Source: Thermoactinomyces sp. DSM 45891 (lineage in GTDB: Bacteria; Bacillota; Bacilli; Thermoactinomycetales; Thermoactinomycetaceae). From it: a stretch of DNA of 64,000 nucleotides. Location of the stretch: positions 131,697 through 195,696 of the forward strand of contig NZ_FPJZ01000002.1 in NCBI RefSeq assembly GCF_900119485.1, given 5' to 3'. The translations under genes were made by a program, and so were the position numbers. Position 1 is the first letter of the stretch. Each line of letters begins with the position of its first letter. Below are positions 1-9,225 of the stretch, piece by piece. The notes beneath the pieces were generated by a model. That model was not told the origin of the DNA and made no database searches. It was given only the letters and a program-made list of their open reading frames with translations.

Positions 1-6
1 CCTCCT
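1..6 (-). promoter_or_regulatory. Shine-Dalgarno site of a gene beyond the left edge
   Basis: Read on the minus strand the first six bases are AGGAGG, 11 bases after the fadN stop codon. A co-transcribed gene therefore probably starts just outside the window. In Bacillus subtilis fadN is followed by the thiolase gene fadA; that identity here is inference. Confidence 0.6.
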
Positions 7-17
7 TAAACGCTTAG

Positions 18-2405
18 TTAGTTGCGTAATGGTTTCCCTTTTGTAAGCATATATTGCATACGTTGTTGCGTTTTCGGTTCACCAATTAAGCTCAAGAACG
101 CTTCACGCTCAAGATCTAAGAGATATTGCTCGCTAACAAGTGTTCCTTCTGCAACAAGGCCACCCGCCAGTACATAAGCCAATTTGCTTGCAATCCTATA
201 ATCATGCTCTGAGATATATCCGCCCCACATGAGGTCTTTTGCTCCCAAACGTAACACGTTATAACCTGTTTCACCCACAACTGGAATCTTGCGCTCTTTT
301 GGTGCCTTATAGCCTGCGTTATATAGACCGAGTGCCACCTGTTTCGCATCGTGGATAAGGAAATCATTATTCGCGGTAATCCCGTCCATTTCACGCACAA
401 ACTTATATTGACGTGCCTCTTCGCCACTGGTAGACACTTTTGCCTGTGCGACGGTCATAAATACATGATTCACAAGTGGTTGCAAGGAAACCTTATCCCC
501 TGGATTTACACCTTCTGTCCAACGGAGCAACATTTCTTTGTTACCCCCACCGCCTGGGATAAGTCCTACCCCTACTTCTACTAGACCCATATACGTTTCA
601 GAAGAAGCTTGAATGCGGTCAGCTGGCAAGGAAACTTCTACTCCACCGCCAAGTGTCATTCCAAATGGAGCAGCGACCACAGGGCGATCCAAGGTACGAA
701 GAGAACCCATTGCTTTTTGGAATTGGCGAACCATCATATCTAACTCTGGCCAGTTATGATCTTGCGCTTCCATCAACATCAGCATCAAGTTCGCACCAAC
801 ACAGAAATTTTGCGATTGGTTTCCAATAACAAGCCCTTTATAATTTGCAGCAACTTCTTTTACCGAATGATTAATCATGTTAATGATATCTGCACCAATG
901 GCTTGTTTCGGTGAGTGGAACTCTAAAACGGCAATATCATCCCCAATATCGATTAAGCTTGCACCTTTGTTTCCTTTGATTAATTTACCGTCTGCTTTCA
1001 ACTTAGCCAGATTGATCTTCTTAGCATCTTCTTCAATCTCCGTGAATTTTCCACCAATGCTAAATTGGTAATCTGTGCTTGCTTCCTGTTTATAGAAAGC
1101 TTGATGACCTGCCCCAAGCATCTCTTCGATCCAAGCTGGGATTGTATCACCTTCTGCTTTCATTTTCGCGATCGATTTCTCAACACCAATCGCATCCCAT
1201 AGCTCAAATGGGCCTAAGTCCCAGTTAAAGCCCCACTTCATCGCTTGGTCAATTGCTACGATATCGTCAGCGATTTCACCTAACTTATTAGCAGAGTAGA
1301 GTAATACCTTCTTGGTAATGGTCCATGCTAATTCACTAGCGACATCTTTTCCGTACACAAGTGCCTGTAGTCCTTCTTCCTTGCTTTTCGCACGCTTCGA
1401 AGCTTCCAAAGAGGCCGATTTAAACTTGTTCTTTGGTTTATACTCAAATGTCTGTGTATCGAGAACGAGGATCTCTTTTCCTACTTTCTTATAAAAACCC
1501 TGCCCCGTTTTCGAACCTAGCCATTTGTTTTCTACCATTTTGACTAATGTATCAGATACAGTAAACGCATCTTTATCCACAGCGTCCGTAGCTGTTGCAT
1601 GAACATTGTTTGCCACATGAACAAATGTATCAAGCCCTACTAGATCAAGAGTCCTGAAAGTAGCACTCTTCGGCCTTCCCATTGCACGACCTGTGATCGC
1701 ATCAACTACATCTGCATCTAGACCCATTTGCTCCATCGCTTGAAGCGTAATTTGCAAGCCATAGGTACCAATGCGGTTCGCAATAAAGTTTGGTGTGTCT
1801 TTCGCAATCACAACACCTTTACCTAATACTGATTCCGCAAACGCTTTCATTTCTTGAACCAGACTCAGATCTGTATACTTCGTCGGGATAATCTCGAGAA
1901 GTTTCATGTAGCGTGGTGGGTTGAAGAAGTGCGTACCCAATACATGTTTCTTAAACTCCTCAGAACGGCCTTCCACCATTTCGTGAACGGAAATACCGGA
2001 TGTATTCGAGCTTACAATTGTTCCTGGTTTCCATACACCTTCCATTTTCGCAAATAAATCTTGTTTAATTTTCAAGTTTTCTACTACTACTTCAATAACC
2101 CAATCCACTTCTGATAAGACCTTAAAATCATCTTCTAGATTACCTACTTGAATGAAGTCAAGGACCTCTTTCGTATACAGCGGAGAAGGCTTTTCTTTGG
2201 TTAAACGATCTTTCCCTGTTTGTGCAAAACGATTACGTACTGCTTTGTCCTCTAGGGATAGACCTAACTTTTCTTCTTTGTCAGATAATTGACTTGGCAC
2301 GATATCTAGGAGATAGGTCTTGATGCCTACATTCGCTAAATGACCTGCAATCGATGCACCCATCACGCCTGAGCCTAGAACGGCAACTTTTTTCATGCGT
2401 AACAA
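18..2405 (-). CDS. fadN: FadN-type 3-hydroxyacyl-CoA dehydrogenase / enoyl-CoA hydratase
   Basis: Bifunctional beta-oxidation enzyme that hydrates enoyl-CoA and oxidises 3-hydroxyacyl-CoA with NAD. The N-terminal half has the Rossmann motif GSGVMG near residue 11 and the dehydrogenase motif HFFNPP. A crotonase domain follows, with GMTLGGGVEVSLPADR and GVGLIPGGGG. Dehydrogenase first and hydratase last is the Firmicute FadN order, the reverse of E. coli FadB; about 795 aa fits the family. I chose the TTG at 2405 because AGGAGG lies 7 bases upstream; the ATG at 2396 is the alternative, 14 bases from the last SD base. A FadR-like box lies upstream, so repression relieved by long-chain acyl-CoA is likely. 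An SD just after the stop implies an operon continuing off the left edge. Confidence 0.93.
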   Translation of the reverse strand: MLRMKKVAVLGSGVMGASIAGHLANVGIKTYLLDIVPSQLSDKEEKLGLSLEDKAVRNRFAQTGKDRLTKEKPSPLYTKEVLDFIQVGNLEDDFKVLSEVDWVIEVVVENLKIKQDLFAKMEGVWKPGTIVSSNTSGISVHEMVEGRSEEFKKHVLGTHFFNPPRYMKLLEIIPTKYTDLSLVQEMKAFAESVLGKGVVIAKDTPNFIANRIGTYGLQITLQAMEQMGLDADVVDAITGRAMGRPKSATFRTLDLVGLDTFVHVANNVHATATDAVDKDAFTVSDTLVKMVENKWLGSKTGQGFYKKVGKEILVLDTQTFEYKPKNKFKSASLEASKRAKSKEEGLQALVYGKDVASELAWTITKKVLLYSANKLGEIADDIVAIDQAMKWGFNWDLGPFELWDAIGVEKSIAKMKAEGDTIPAWIEEMLGAGHQAFYKQEASTDYQFSIGGKFTEIEEDAKKINLAKLKADGKLIKGNKGASLIDIGDDIAVLEFHSPKQAIGADIINMINHSVKEVAANYKGLVIGNQSQNFCVGANLMLMLMEAQDHNWPELDMMVRQFQKAMGSLRTLDRPVVAAPFGMTLGGGVEVSLPADRIQASSETYMGLVEVGVGLIPGGGGNKEMLLRWTEGVNPGDKVSLQPLVNHVFMTVAQAKVSTSGEEARQYKFVREMDGITANNDFLIHDAKQVALGLYNAGYKAPKERKIPVVGETGYNVLRLGAKDLMWGGYISEHDYRIASKLAYVLAGGLVAEGTLVSEQYLLDLEREAFLSLIGEPKTQQRMQYMLTKGKPLRN

Positions 2406-2443
2406 AATAACTCCTCCTCTCGGGATGAAGAGACAATTGAATG

Positions 2444-2461
2444 TGAATGAACAATCATTCA
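2444..2461 (-). promoter_or_regulatory. FadR operator-like palindrome upstream of fadN
   Basis: TGAATGAACAATCATTCA has perfect 7-bp inverted arms around a 4-base centre. It differs at one centre position from the Bacillus FadR consensus TGAATGAMTANTCATTCA. It sits 38 bases upstream of the fadN start, where a repressor would block transcription. The match is seen in the sequence; FadR control is inferred from B. subtilis. Confidence 0.8.
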
Positions 2462-2483
2462 TTGTCAGGGTAGAAAAAAACAC

Positions 2484-2849
2484 CTTCCTCAGTTAGGTGA
2501 ACAACAAACATATTTCATATAGGGTTTCTATGCAAAAAACCACACAGAATTTTTCCCCGTTTGCAATTGCTTTCAATACTATTATTTATCTGTTTTCTTT
2601 CGTCGTCAAGAGGGAAAGTACCGATTCAGCACGTTTTTTTCATATTTGAAAATAAATTCAATCCGATCAAAACCAGAATATTACAGGGTTTATCTCACCT
2701 CTCCAGCGATTACGATTCTCACATCTATCGTATAATAAAGGATTATGCGAAGTGTAACAAAATGTTCTCCGCCTTCTGTTTCATTACGTTGATATAATAA
2801 TCTCAGATGTTTAATAACTTGATTCACAACTTACTAAGAGGTGCTTTAG
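2484..2849. other. Intergenic region between divergent fadN and the deacetylase gene
   Basis: 366 bases with no convincing gene. A 78-codon plus-strand reading frame at 2561-2797 has no SD and an odd composition, so I do not call it. A TATAAT near 2730 may be part of a plus-strand promoter for the deacetylase gene, but no good -35 box is properly spaced. Confidence 0.4.
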
Positions 2850-3752
2850 ATGAAAAAAAATATAATAGTAGCCACCTGCAGCGTACTTTTTATGGCTCTC
2901 ATCGCAGTTGGAATACTAAAACCAGGAATCATCCGTTCTCTTTTTCCGGCTGAGCGGTCTATTCCTCCAACGCTTTCACTGTCTAAGAATGATGAGAGCT
3001 TTTATATACAACCATTAAAAAAGAAGCCTGACCCACAAAAGCAGATGGTATTTTATTTCGTACCGCATGCTGATGATGAAGTCCTCACCTTCGGAGTCCC
3101 TATGATTCAAGACTTAAAACAAAACAAAGAAGTGTATGTCATCCTTATGTCTCATGGTGATATTACAGGTGCGAGGGCCAGAATAAATAAGCGAATTAAT
3201 CCTGAATTAACCCCGAGACAGCTAGGACAGGCCCGAGTAAATGAGTTCATAGAAGCGACTAACCGCATGGGGATCGATGATAAACATCGATTGATTTATG
3301 ACTTATTTCTGGAAGGCGGAGACAGAGAGCAGGATTATGGACGTGTTAAAACCATCGTTGCCGCTTACGCAAAAGAATATCCACAAGCTGAGTTTAAAAG
3401 TATGAGTATATTTGATGTACACCCTGAGCACGCAATCATCGGAAAAGCCATCCAAGAATTAAAAAATAGTAACCGCATAAAAAGCTCACAATCGTTTGCT
3501 TCTATTAACATTATGCGAACATGCAAGAAATCTCCTCGTTGTTCCGGTAAACAACAAAAAATCGGGATGCCTACTATTGAACGACAAATTCAATTAACCG
3601 AACCAAGAGATAAGCACATTTTATCGAGTGCCGCAGATGCCTATCGAGTTTGGAATCCAAAAAAGGGTTGGTACTCAGTTGGTGAAATCAGTGTGCCAGG
3701 GCAATTTAGAGAACTGAAAAAAGATCCTACCACCATCATTGTGAAAGAGTAA
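2850..3752 (+). CDS. PIG-L/LmbE-family deacetylase, membrane-anchored or secreted
   Basis: 300 aa. An N-terminal hydrophobic segment (about residues 5-25) looks like a signal anchor. The PIG-L zinc motif follows as PHADDE (H73, D75, D76), a variant of the usual HPDDE, with a second metal-ligand motif HPEH near residue 190. Family members hydrolyse N-acetyl groups on amino sugars such as N-acetylglucosaminyl lipids; the substrate here is unknown. The catalytic domain appears to lie outside the membrane, which would suit an envelope glycan. SD AGAGGTG precedes the ATG. It is monocistronic, divergent from fadN and closed by a strong terminator. Confidence 0.75.
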   Translation: MKKNIIVATCSVLFMALIAVGILKPGIIRSLFPAERSIPPTLSLSKNDESFYIQPLKKKPDPQKQMVFYFVPHADDEVLTFGVPMIQDLKQNKEVYVILMSHGDITGARARINKRINPELTPRQLGQARVNEFIEATNRMGIDDKHRLIYDLFLEGGDREQDYGRVKTIVAAYAKEYPQAEFKSMSIFDVHPEHAIIGKAIQELKNSNRIKSSQSFASINIMRTCKKSPRCSGKQQKIGMPTIERQIQLTEPRDKHILSSAADAYRVWNPKKGWYSVGEISVPGQFRELKKDPTTIIVKE

Positions 3753-3800
3753 CAGGAAATGTTAACTGATATAAACAATCAGTTAACATTTCCTGTTATT
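3751..3800 (+). terminator. Rho-independent terminator after the deacetylase gene
   Basis: Perfect 20-bp stem, 3751-3770 with 3778-3797, 7-base loop, followed by a T-rich tail on the plus strand. It overlaps the stop codon of the deacetylase gene. Confidence 0.9.
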
Positions 3801-3820
3801 TTATTTGATTTTTCAAAAAT

Positions 3821-4633
3821 CTATCCTGGTTTTTTTGACATGATTTGCATCCATTGGTAGGTAGCGTATACCAATCCTTGTTTGTTACGATACGCTTGAT
3901 TATATAGCTTCATCATCCGAATCAATACTTTCCTAGCCTCAAATATACTTTGGCAGTTCGATCGGTAATTAGCTCCTGTTGCCTTGATTGATTGTAAAAG
4001 TTCCCTGCAATCTGTGTACACTTGTCGTAGCCAGTGATCCTCTATCTCCGTTCCTTGAAACCCCGATTCCTCTAGTCGTGTCGCCCAATCCTCCATAGAG
4101 GTTAGCGGAACCAGATGTTCTGTAGGCTGAACTCCCAACGTCTTCTCCACGTACTGAAAACTAGATCGCAATTCTAAAAAAGTATCTGGTCCGAAGGCTG
4201 TAGATAGATAGCTACCACCCGGCTTTAACAATCTCATAATCCCATCTAAAAAGCGACCAGGTCGTTGCAACCAATGGACTGCTGCATTCGAAACGATCAA
4301 ATCATAAGACTCTGGAGAAAATTCACTTAGCTCTTCTGCATCAGCGAGAACAAATTCTACATTCCTCTCATCTATTTGTTCTCGTGCTCTTTGAATCATA
4401 TTTTCAGCTAAGTCGATCGCTATAATCCGTGCATTTGGATATATTTCAGCTAATAATTGTGTAAAATAGCCTGTTCCACAACCGATTTCTAGAATTTGTT
4501 GCACATTCTCATACTTTTGACGAAGAGTTTGAATCAAATGATGAGCTATTTTCTGTTGGACTTGCGAATATTCATCGTAAGTATAAGCTGCTTTATTAAA
4601 ATTCTTCTCTAAAATATGTTTATGTATAATCAT
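3821..4633 (-). CDS. bioC: BioC-like malonyl-ACP O-methyltransferase
   Basis: 270-aa class I SAM methyltransferase. It opens with a BioC-type N-terminus (NFNKAAYTYDEYSQVQ) and has SAM motif I LEIGCGTGYF at about 48-57, then FVLADAEEL and a BioC-like ISNAAVHWLQ. BioC methylates malonyl-ACP to start pimelate synthesis for biotin. No other bio gene is nearby, so the assignment rests on family resemblance alone; another small-molecule methyltransferase is possible. The ATG at 4633 matches family N-termini and has AGAGG 10 bases upstream. An in-frame ATG at 4666 would add an unrelated 11-residue tail. Confidence 0.72.
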   Translation of the reverse strand: MIIHKHILEKNFNKAAYTYDEYSQVQQKIAHHLIQTLRQKYENVQQILEIGCGTGYFTQLLAEIYPNARIIAIDLAENMIQRAREQIDERNVEFVLADAEELSEFSPESYDLIVSNAAVHWLQRPGRFLDGIMRLLKPGGSYLSTAFGPDTFLELRSSFQYVEKTLGVQPTEHLVPLTSMEDWATRLEESGFQGTEIEDHWLRQVYTDCRELLQSIKATGANYRSNCQSIFEARKVLIRMMKLYNQAYRNKQGLVYATYQWMQIMSKKPG

Positions 4634-4861
4634 TTTAACGCAACCTCTTACACAGCAGGTTGCCATTCCCTCCCTTAAAAAAAGTTCACATCCAAAGGGT
4701 AACTAGTCGAATTTTGTCGTTTTATATCAATAGAAGCAATCTGCTTCCTTTTGAATTTTTATTTATATATAAGTTATTCTATCTGTCATAATATTTCCTT
4801 CTTTGTTCACTGTTTGTTCACTTTTTTGTCACAATATAAATAAGTGAACTAGATTAGAAAA

Positions 4862-4893
4862 AAACCATCCTCTCCCATAGAAGATGATGGTTT
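4862..4893 (-). terminator. Rho-independent terminator of the M32 carboxypeptidase gene
   Basis: Inverted repeat AAACCATC / GATGGTTT (4862-4869 with 4886-4893), followed on the minus strand by a run of T residues. It lies 12 bases past the stop codon at 4905. Confidence 0.75.
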
Positions 4894-4904
4894 ACTTGTC
4901 ATGA

Positions 4905-6416
4905 TTACTTGCGAAGTTGTGGATAGATCATACTAAATTTATTTTGTAGATATTCAACGTATGGATCAATCGAAAGAGCCTGCCCAGTTACCCGTTTAAC
5001 CAATTCATCGGTTGTATACTTTCTACCGTGGGTGTAAATGTTCGTTTGCAGGAACGTGTGAAGTTGTGCGAAATCCCCTTGCTTCATCAATTCACGAACG
5101 TTTGGAATCTCCTTTTCAGCCGCGGCGAAAAATTGGCTACTTAAAATATTTCCTAGTGTGTATCCTTGGAACAGACCACCAATATGATCAAAATACCAAT
5201 GGATATCTTGCAAAACTCCATTTGCATTCGTAGGGGATGAGATTCCCAAATCAGATTGATAACGCGTACGCCAAGCTTCTGGAAGATCCTTTACCTTCAG
5301 TTTCCCTTCCAACATCTGTGTCTCTAAATCAAAACGAATGATCACATGTAGATTATATGTAACTTCATCCGCATCCGTACGGATTAGCGATCTAGATACT
5401 TTGTTCGTCTCACAATAAAACTCATCTAACGAAACATCTTTCAGTTGCTCAGGGAATGTAGCCTGTAACTCTGGATAAAAGAACGTCCAGAATTCATAGC
5501 TACGACCGACTATATTTTCCCATAGTCGCGATTGACTCTCATGTACCCCAGAAGAGGTGCCGTGATGCAGAGGGGTACCTTCATATGCCTCATTGATTCC
5601 AAACTCATATAATGCGTGCCCGGTTTCATGAATGCTACTGAAGAGGGCTTCCCCTAGATAGCCTTCATTTACTCTAGTAGTGATTCGAATATCATTATGT
5701 GCAAACTTGGTCATAAATGGATGTGGGGCATAATCCTGACGACCACGTTCCCAATCAAAACCTAAGCGAGTGATTACTTTTTTTCCAAATTCTATCTGCT
5801 TATCTGCAGGGTAATGTTTCTTTGACGTAAATGGGCCTGTGTGCTCTTTTGACGTAATCGCTTCCACCATAGGGACCAATGCATCACGCAACTGACTAAA
5901 CAAAGGACGAATAGTACCCACTGTCATACCGTAATCGTTTCGTGCAATCAGCGGATCGGCTACATGCTCATACTCGAAAAAGTCCGCGTAACGACGACTT
6001 AACTCCAATGTTTTTTCCAAATGAGGTTGTACAATCGAAAAGTCATCTTGTTTACGTGCCTTCACCCAAGCGCTATAGGTTTTAGCTGTATGAGCGACAA
6101 ACTCTGCAACAAACTCTGGGGAAACTTTTGCCTCTGTATCATAATCTTGTTTTGCCACACGAATCAGTGCAGCTTCGTCTGAGTCGTAAGGTAGACTCTG
6201 GGCCTGAGCAGATAATTCCTCTAACAGACGACCTAATTCCGGATCTGTTTGCCTTTGATGATGCAATCCCGCCAGTACCGATAATTGATTCCCGCGAGAT
6301 TCCGCCCCTAAATTAGGCATGAATGTACCTTGGTCCCACTCTAGAATCGCTCTTGCCGAGTGCAGGTGGTATATCTCTTGTAGTCTAGCTCGTAAAGCTT
6401 TCAATTTTTCATTCAT
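4905..6416 (-). CDS. Carboxypeptidase, peptidase family M32 (Taq carboxypeptidase type)
   Basis: 503 aa, the usual M32 length. Cytoplasmic zinc carboxypeptidase that removes single residues from peptide C-termini. The zinc motif HETGH lies near residue 265 (SIHETGHALYEFG), followed by HESQSRLWEN, the M32 signature that supplies the third ligand. The ends of the protein show the expected all-helical composition with no signal peptide. ATG at 6416 has AGGAGGT about 10 bases upstream. Monocistronic, closed by a terminator. Confidence 0.93.
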   Translation of the reverse strand: MNEKLKALRARLQEIYHLHSARAILEWDQGTFMPNLGAESRGNQLSVLAGLHHQRQTDPELGRLLEELSAQAQSLPYDSDEAALIRVAKQDYDTEAKVSPEFVAEFVAHTAKTYSAWVKARKQDDFSIVQPHLEKTLELSRRYADFFEYEHVADPLIARNDYGMTVGTIRPLFSQLRDALVPMVEAITSKEHTGPFTSKKHYPADKQIEFGKKVITRLGFDWERGRQDYAPHPFMTKFAHNDIRITTRVNEGYLGEALFSSIHETGHALYEFGINEAYEGTPLHHGTSSGVHESQSRLWENIVGRSYEFWTFFYPELQATFPEQLKDVSLDEFYCETNKVSRSLIRTDADEVTYNLHVIIRFDLETQMLEGKLKVKDLPEAWRTRYQSDLGISSPTNANGVLQDIHWYFDHIGGLFQGYTLGNILSSQFFAAAEKEIPNVRELMKQGDFAQLHTFLQTNIYTHGRKYTTDELVKRVTGQALSIDPYVEYLQNKFSMIYPQLRK

Positions 6417-6550
6417 TCGAAAAATACCTCCTATTCAAAATTGAAAATCTAAATAAATGCCTATCCTATTCATTTTGACATATGATCAAGCAAAAAATAA
6501 AGGTAAAAATCAAAAATAATTAGGGTCACGTAATTGTATAAAGATACCTC

Positions 6551-6580
6551 TTACATACGGAAATCTTTTTAGGTTATGAT
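6551..6580 (+). promoter_or_regulatory. Probable sigma-A promoter of ptsHI
   Basis: TTACAT (6551-6556) and TATGAT (6575-6580), 18-base spacer, about 34 bases upstream of ptsH. The -10 is good, the -35 moderate. Confidence 0.45.
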
Positions 6581-6613
6581 AAAAAAGACTACATACAGAA
6601 GGGAATTTTTTTC

Positions 6614-6874
6614 ATGACAGAGAATACAGTTGTGATTCAGAATTCAACGGGATTACATGCACGTCCTGCGGCACTCCTGATCCAAAAAGCAGGTAGCTTT
6701 AAAAGTTCTATTAAAATAGTCAAGGACGGACGAGAAGCCGATGCGAAGAGCTTGCTAGGCGTTATGTCCTTAGCAATAAAAGGAAATGAGTCCATCACGA
6801 TTCGCGCTGAGGGAGAAGACGAGGCGGCTGCAATCGAAGCCATGACTCAATTTCTCGAGAGCCATCAAGAGTAA
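6614..6874 (+). CDS. ptsH: Phosphocarrier protein HPr
   Basis: 86-aa cytoplasmic phosphocarrier of the PEP:sugar phosphotransferase system. The active-site motif LHARPA places His at residue 15, and KSLLGVMSL places the regulatory Ser at exactly 46. His15 takes phosphate from enzyme I; Ser46 is the HPr kinase site used for CcpA-dependent catabolite repression in Firmicutes. His15 rules out the paralogue Crh, which has Gln there. It is the first gene of a two-gene operon, with the enzyme I start 24 bases beyond its stop. Confidence 0.97.
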   Translation: MTENTVVIQNSTGLHARPAALLIQKAGSFKSSIKIVKDGREADAKSLLGVMSLAIKGNESITIRAEGEDEAAAIEAMTQFLESHQE

Positions 6875-6898
6875 CGAAGTAATTTGGAGGAATTGATC

Positions 6899-8569
6899 TT
6901 GGAACAAAACGGAAAAGGAATTGGCGCCGCTACTGGTTTAGCTATTGGTACCGCTGTCATTTGGAAGAAAGAAGAAGTGAGTGTCCAAGAACGGAGTATA
7001 ACAGACCTCTCTTCCGAGTTACAACGTTTTAAGAAAGCTATTCAAGCGACGAAGGAACAAGTACAAACTCTACGAAAACAAACAGCAGACCGGATGGGGG
7101 AATCTGAAGCTGCTATTTTTGATGCTCATTTAGCCTTTTTAGACGATCCAGGATTTATTGGTGAGATGGAACAACGCATCAACACTCAAAAACAGGGCGC
7201 CGATTGGGCATGTCAGTCTGTAACAGGCGAATTTAGTTCCTTATTCTCCAATATGGAAGATGAATATATGCGAGCGAGAGCCGATGATATTCGTGATGTT
7301 GGGAATCGATTGTTACAAAACATTCTAGGGAATCCTCCTGTAGACCTCGGCTTGTTACAACCTGAGAGCATTATTATCGCTGATGAACTAACTCCTTCTG
7401 AAACAGCACAATTCTCCGAAGCCATTATTGGCATGGTTACAGAGCGAGGTAGCAAGACGGCCCACGCGGCTATCATGGCTCGAACTCTTGGGATTCCAGC
7501 GGTACTCGGACTAGGAAGTTTTATTCAGCAAATCCAGGATGGTGATACGATCATTCTCGATGGAAGCACCGGAGAAGTCATCGTAAACCCAAACGATCGA
7601 TTACTCTCTCAGATTAAAGAAAAAATCGCACAACAAAACGAACTCCAAGCAACCGCCTTACAAGAAGCATCAGGGGATGCATATACCTCTGATCAGAAAC
7701 GTATCGAGGTACTAGCGAATATCGGAAGCCCTCAAGATGTACCAGATGCGTTAGCCAACCATGCAGAAGGCATCGGACTATTCCGTACAGAATTTCTCTA
7801 TTTAGAAAACACAAAATGGCCTACAGAGGACGAACAATTCGCCTCCTATAAACAAGTCTTGGAAGCATTTCCATCGAAGCCTGTTATTATCCGAACCTTA
7901 GATATTGGTGGGGACAAGCATTTACCTTATGCGGAGTTGCCGAAAGAGGAAAATCCATTCCTCGGTCTTCGTGCCGTTCGTTACTGTCTCGCAAATCCTG
8001 ACGTATTTAAAACACAGCTCCGAGCCCTCCTTCGTGCCAGTGTACATGGATCACTCTGGATCATGTTCCCTATGATTGGAAGCGTATCGGAAATCCTACA
8101 AGTGAAGCAGATATTAGAGGAATGTAAGCAGGAATTAATAACGAAAAAAATCCCTTACTCGCATCAAATCAAAGTAGGAATTATGGTGGAGATTCCGGCC
8201 GCGGCAATCCATGCAGACGAACTAGCCAAGGAAGTCGATTTCATGAGTATTGGTACTAATGACCTTACTCAATACACACTTGCAGCAGATCGTGGAAACG
8301 AACAAGTGGCCCATCTCTATGATCCGACTCATCCAGCCGTGCTAAAACTCGTTAAAATGACTTGTGATGCCTGCCACCGCGCTGGCATTCCGGCCGGAAT
8401 GTGCGGGGAACTAGCGGGTGATGCCAGTATGATCGAAATCTTAGTAGGTCTCGGCTTGAACGAACTCTCTATGAGTGCCAAAGCAATCCCGCAAGTAAAA
8501 CAACAGATTCGCAAGATAGAAACTGTGGAGGCTTCCAGTTTAGCACTAGAAGCACTTCACAAAAGATAG
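6899..8569 (+). CDS. ptsI: PTS enzyme I (phosphoenolpyruvate-protein phosphotransferase)
   Basis: About 556 aa, slightly shorter than the common 570-575. It transfers phosphate from PEP to HPr His15. The N-terminal domain carries the phospho-His motif TAHAAIMAR near residue 188 (more often TSHSAIMAR). The C-terminal PEP-binding barrel has DIGGDK, EIPAA and the catalytic Cys in GMCGELAGD near residue 500. The TTG at 6899 lies 8 bases after GGAGG and gives an N-terminus ending in KGIGAATG, close to B. subtilis PtsI. An upstream in-frame TTG at 6884 overlaps the SD itself and is unlikely. Confidence 0.95.
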   Translation: MEQNGKGIGAATGLAIGTAVIWKKEEVSVQERSITDLSSELQRFKKAIQATKEQVQTLRKQTADRMGESEAAIFDAHLAFLDDPGFIGEMEQRINTQKQGADWACQSVTGEFSSLFSNMEDEYMRARADDIRDVGNRLLQNILGNPPVDLGLLQPESIIIADELTPSETAQFSEAIIGMVTERGSKTAHAAIMARTLGIPAVLGLGSFIQQIQDGDTIILDGSTGEVIVNPNDRLLSQIKEKIAQQNELQATALQEASGDAYTSDQKRIEVLANIGSPQDVPDALANHAEGIGLFRTEFLYLENTKWPTEDEQFASYKQVLEAFPSKPVIIRTLDIGGDKHLPYAELPKEENPFLGLRAVRYCLANPDVFKTQLRALLRASVHGSLWIMFPMIGSVSEILQVKQILEECKQELITKKIPYSHQIKVGIMVEIPAAAIHADELAKEVDFMSIGTNDLTQYTLAADRGNEQVAHLYDPTHPAVLKLVKMTCDACHRAGIPAGMCGELAGDASMIEILVGLGLNELSMSAKAIPQVKQQIRKIETVEASSLALEALHKR

Positions 8570-8615
8570 ATGAAGATAAAACGATTCATCATTAGAAATG
8601 GAATTGAAATATAAT

Positions 8616-8650
8616 AAACCCCCTCTCTACCGATGGTAGAGAGGGGGTTT
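8616..8650. terminator. Bidirectional terminator between ptsI and speD
   Basis: Perfect 16-bp stem (8616-8631 with 8635-8650) with a 3-base loop, A-rich on the left and T-rich on the right, so it can end both convergent transcripts. Confidence 0.92.
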
Positions 8651-8668
8651 GTATTCATTTAGTCAATT

Positions 8669-9076
8669 TTAGACAGCTGCTAATTTCTTTGAACCAACGT
8701 GCTCTGGTTGTACAACCTCAATGGGTCCATCCCCGCGTCTGAGGACTTTGGAAACTGCCTGGGTTGGTTGCAGTGCTTCAAGCATGTACTCAATAGCCAC
8801 CATGGGATCAACTGTATGACCGCATGTATAACAATCAAGTGCGGCAAAACCTTTTTCTGGGTAAGTATGAATCGAGAGATGACTCTCCGATAACATAACA
8901 AGTACCGTCGCACCTTGGGGATCAAATTGTTGAGATTGAACGGATAAGATTGTCGCACCACAAGCAACTGCTGCCTGCTCCATCTTTTCGCGTAAAAACT
9001 CCGCATCGTTCAAAAGATCAAAATTTACACCCCATGCGTCCATGGCTACATGCCTTCCGAAAGTAGAAAATTCCAT
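8669..9076 (-). CDS. speD: S-adenosylmethionine decarboxylase proenzyme, SpeD/SpeH type
   Basis: 135 aa. Decarboxylates SAM to supply aminopropyl groups for spermidine. The self-cleavage motif is SESHLSIHTYPE; processing before the Ser of LSIH creates the pyruvoyl group. The proton-donor region DCYTCG follows. I chose the ATG at 9076: it sits 9 bases after GGAAGGGGG and gives MEFSTFGRHV, close to the B. subtilis N-terminus. A TTG at 9118 would extend the protein through the leader hairpin and is rejected. No spermidine synthase gene lies beside it. The long, structured upstream region suggests post-transcriptional control. Confidence 0.95.
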   Translation of the reverse strand: MEFSTFGRHVAMDAWGVNFDLLNDAEFLREKMEQAAVACGATILSVQSQQFDPQGATVLVMLSESHLSIHTYPEKGFAALDCYTCGHTVDPMVAIEYMLEALQPTQAVSKVLRRGDGPIEVVQPEHVGSKKLAAV

Positions 9077-9205
9077 CTCTTTCGGCCCCCTTCCTAGCAA
9101 AAAGTTGGTGTGAGCCAAATTCCGCTAGAATCAGCTTGTTCACCACAGGGGGAGGTTAGTCCAGCGAGGTCCCAACCCTTTAAGTGAATCTGGATCCTAC
9201 TAGCT
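9077..9205 (-). promoter_or_regulatory. Structured 5' leader of speD, candidate regulatory RNA
   Basis: About 130 bases, richer in GC than the surrounding intergenic DNA. On the minus strand one can draw TTCAC/GTGAA closing GGTT/AACC (9174-9177 with 9154-9157) over a small CC/GG hairpin. A second hairpin CTAGC/GCTAG (9128-9124 with 9098-9094) encloses TTTGG/CCAA. A CCCCC run (9152-9148) is complementary to the GGGGG of the speD SD (9090-9086), so an alternative fold could hide the ribosome site. I recognise no known riboswitch class. The pairings are seen; the regulatory role is inference. Confidence 0.5.
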
Positions 9206-9225
9206 CAGTTCATATCACGAGATAT

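Noticed and set aside
2561..2797. 78-codon plus-strand reading frame upstream of the deacetylase gene
   Set aside because: No ribosome site, odd amino-acid composition, and it lies in an AT-rich promoter region.
4905..6416. Interpretation of the HETGH protein as an oligoendopeptidase (M3)
   Set aside because: The HESQSRLWEN block and length are those of family M32.
9077..9118. N-terminal extension of speD from a TTG
   Set aside because: It runs through the leader hairpin, has no SD, and the shorter form matches family N-termini.
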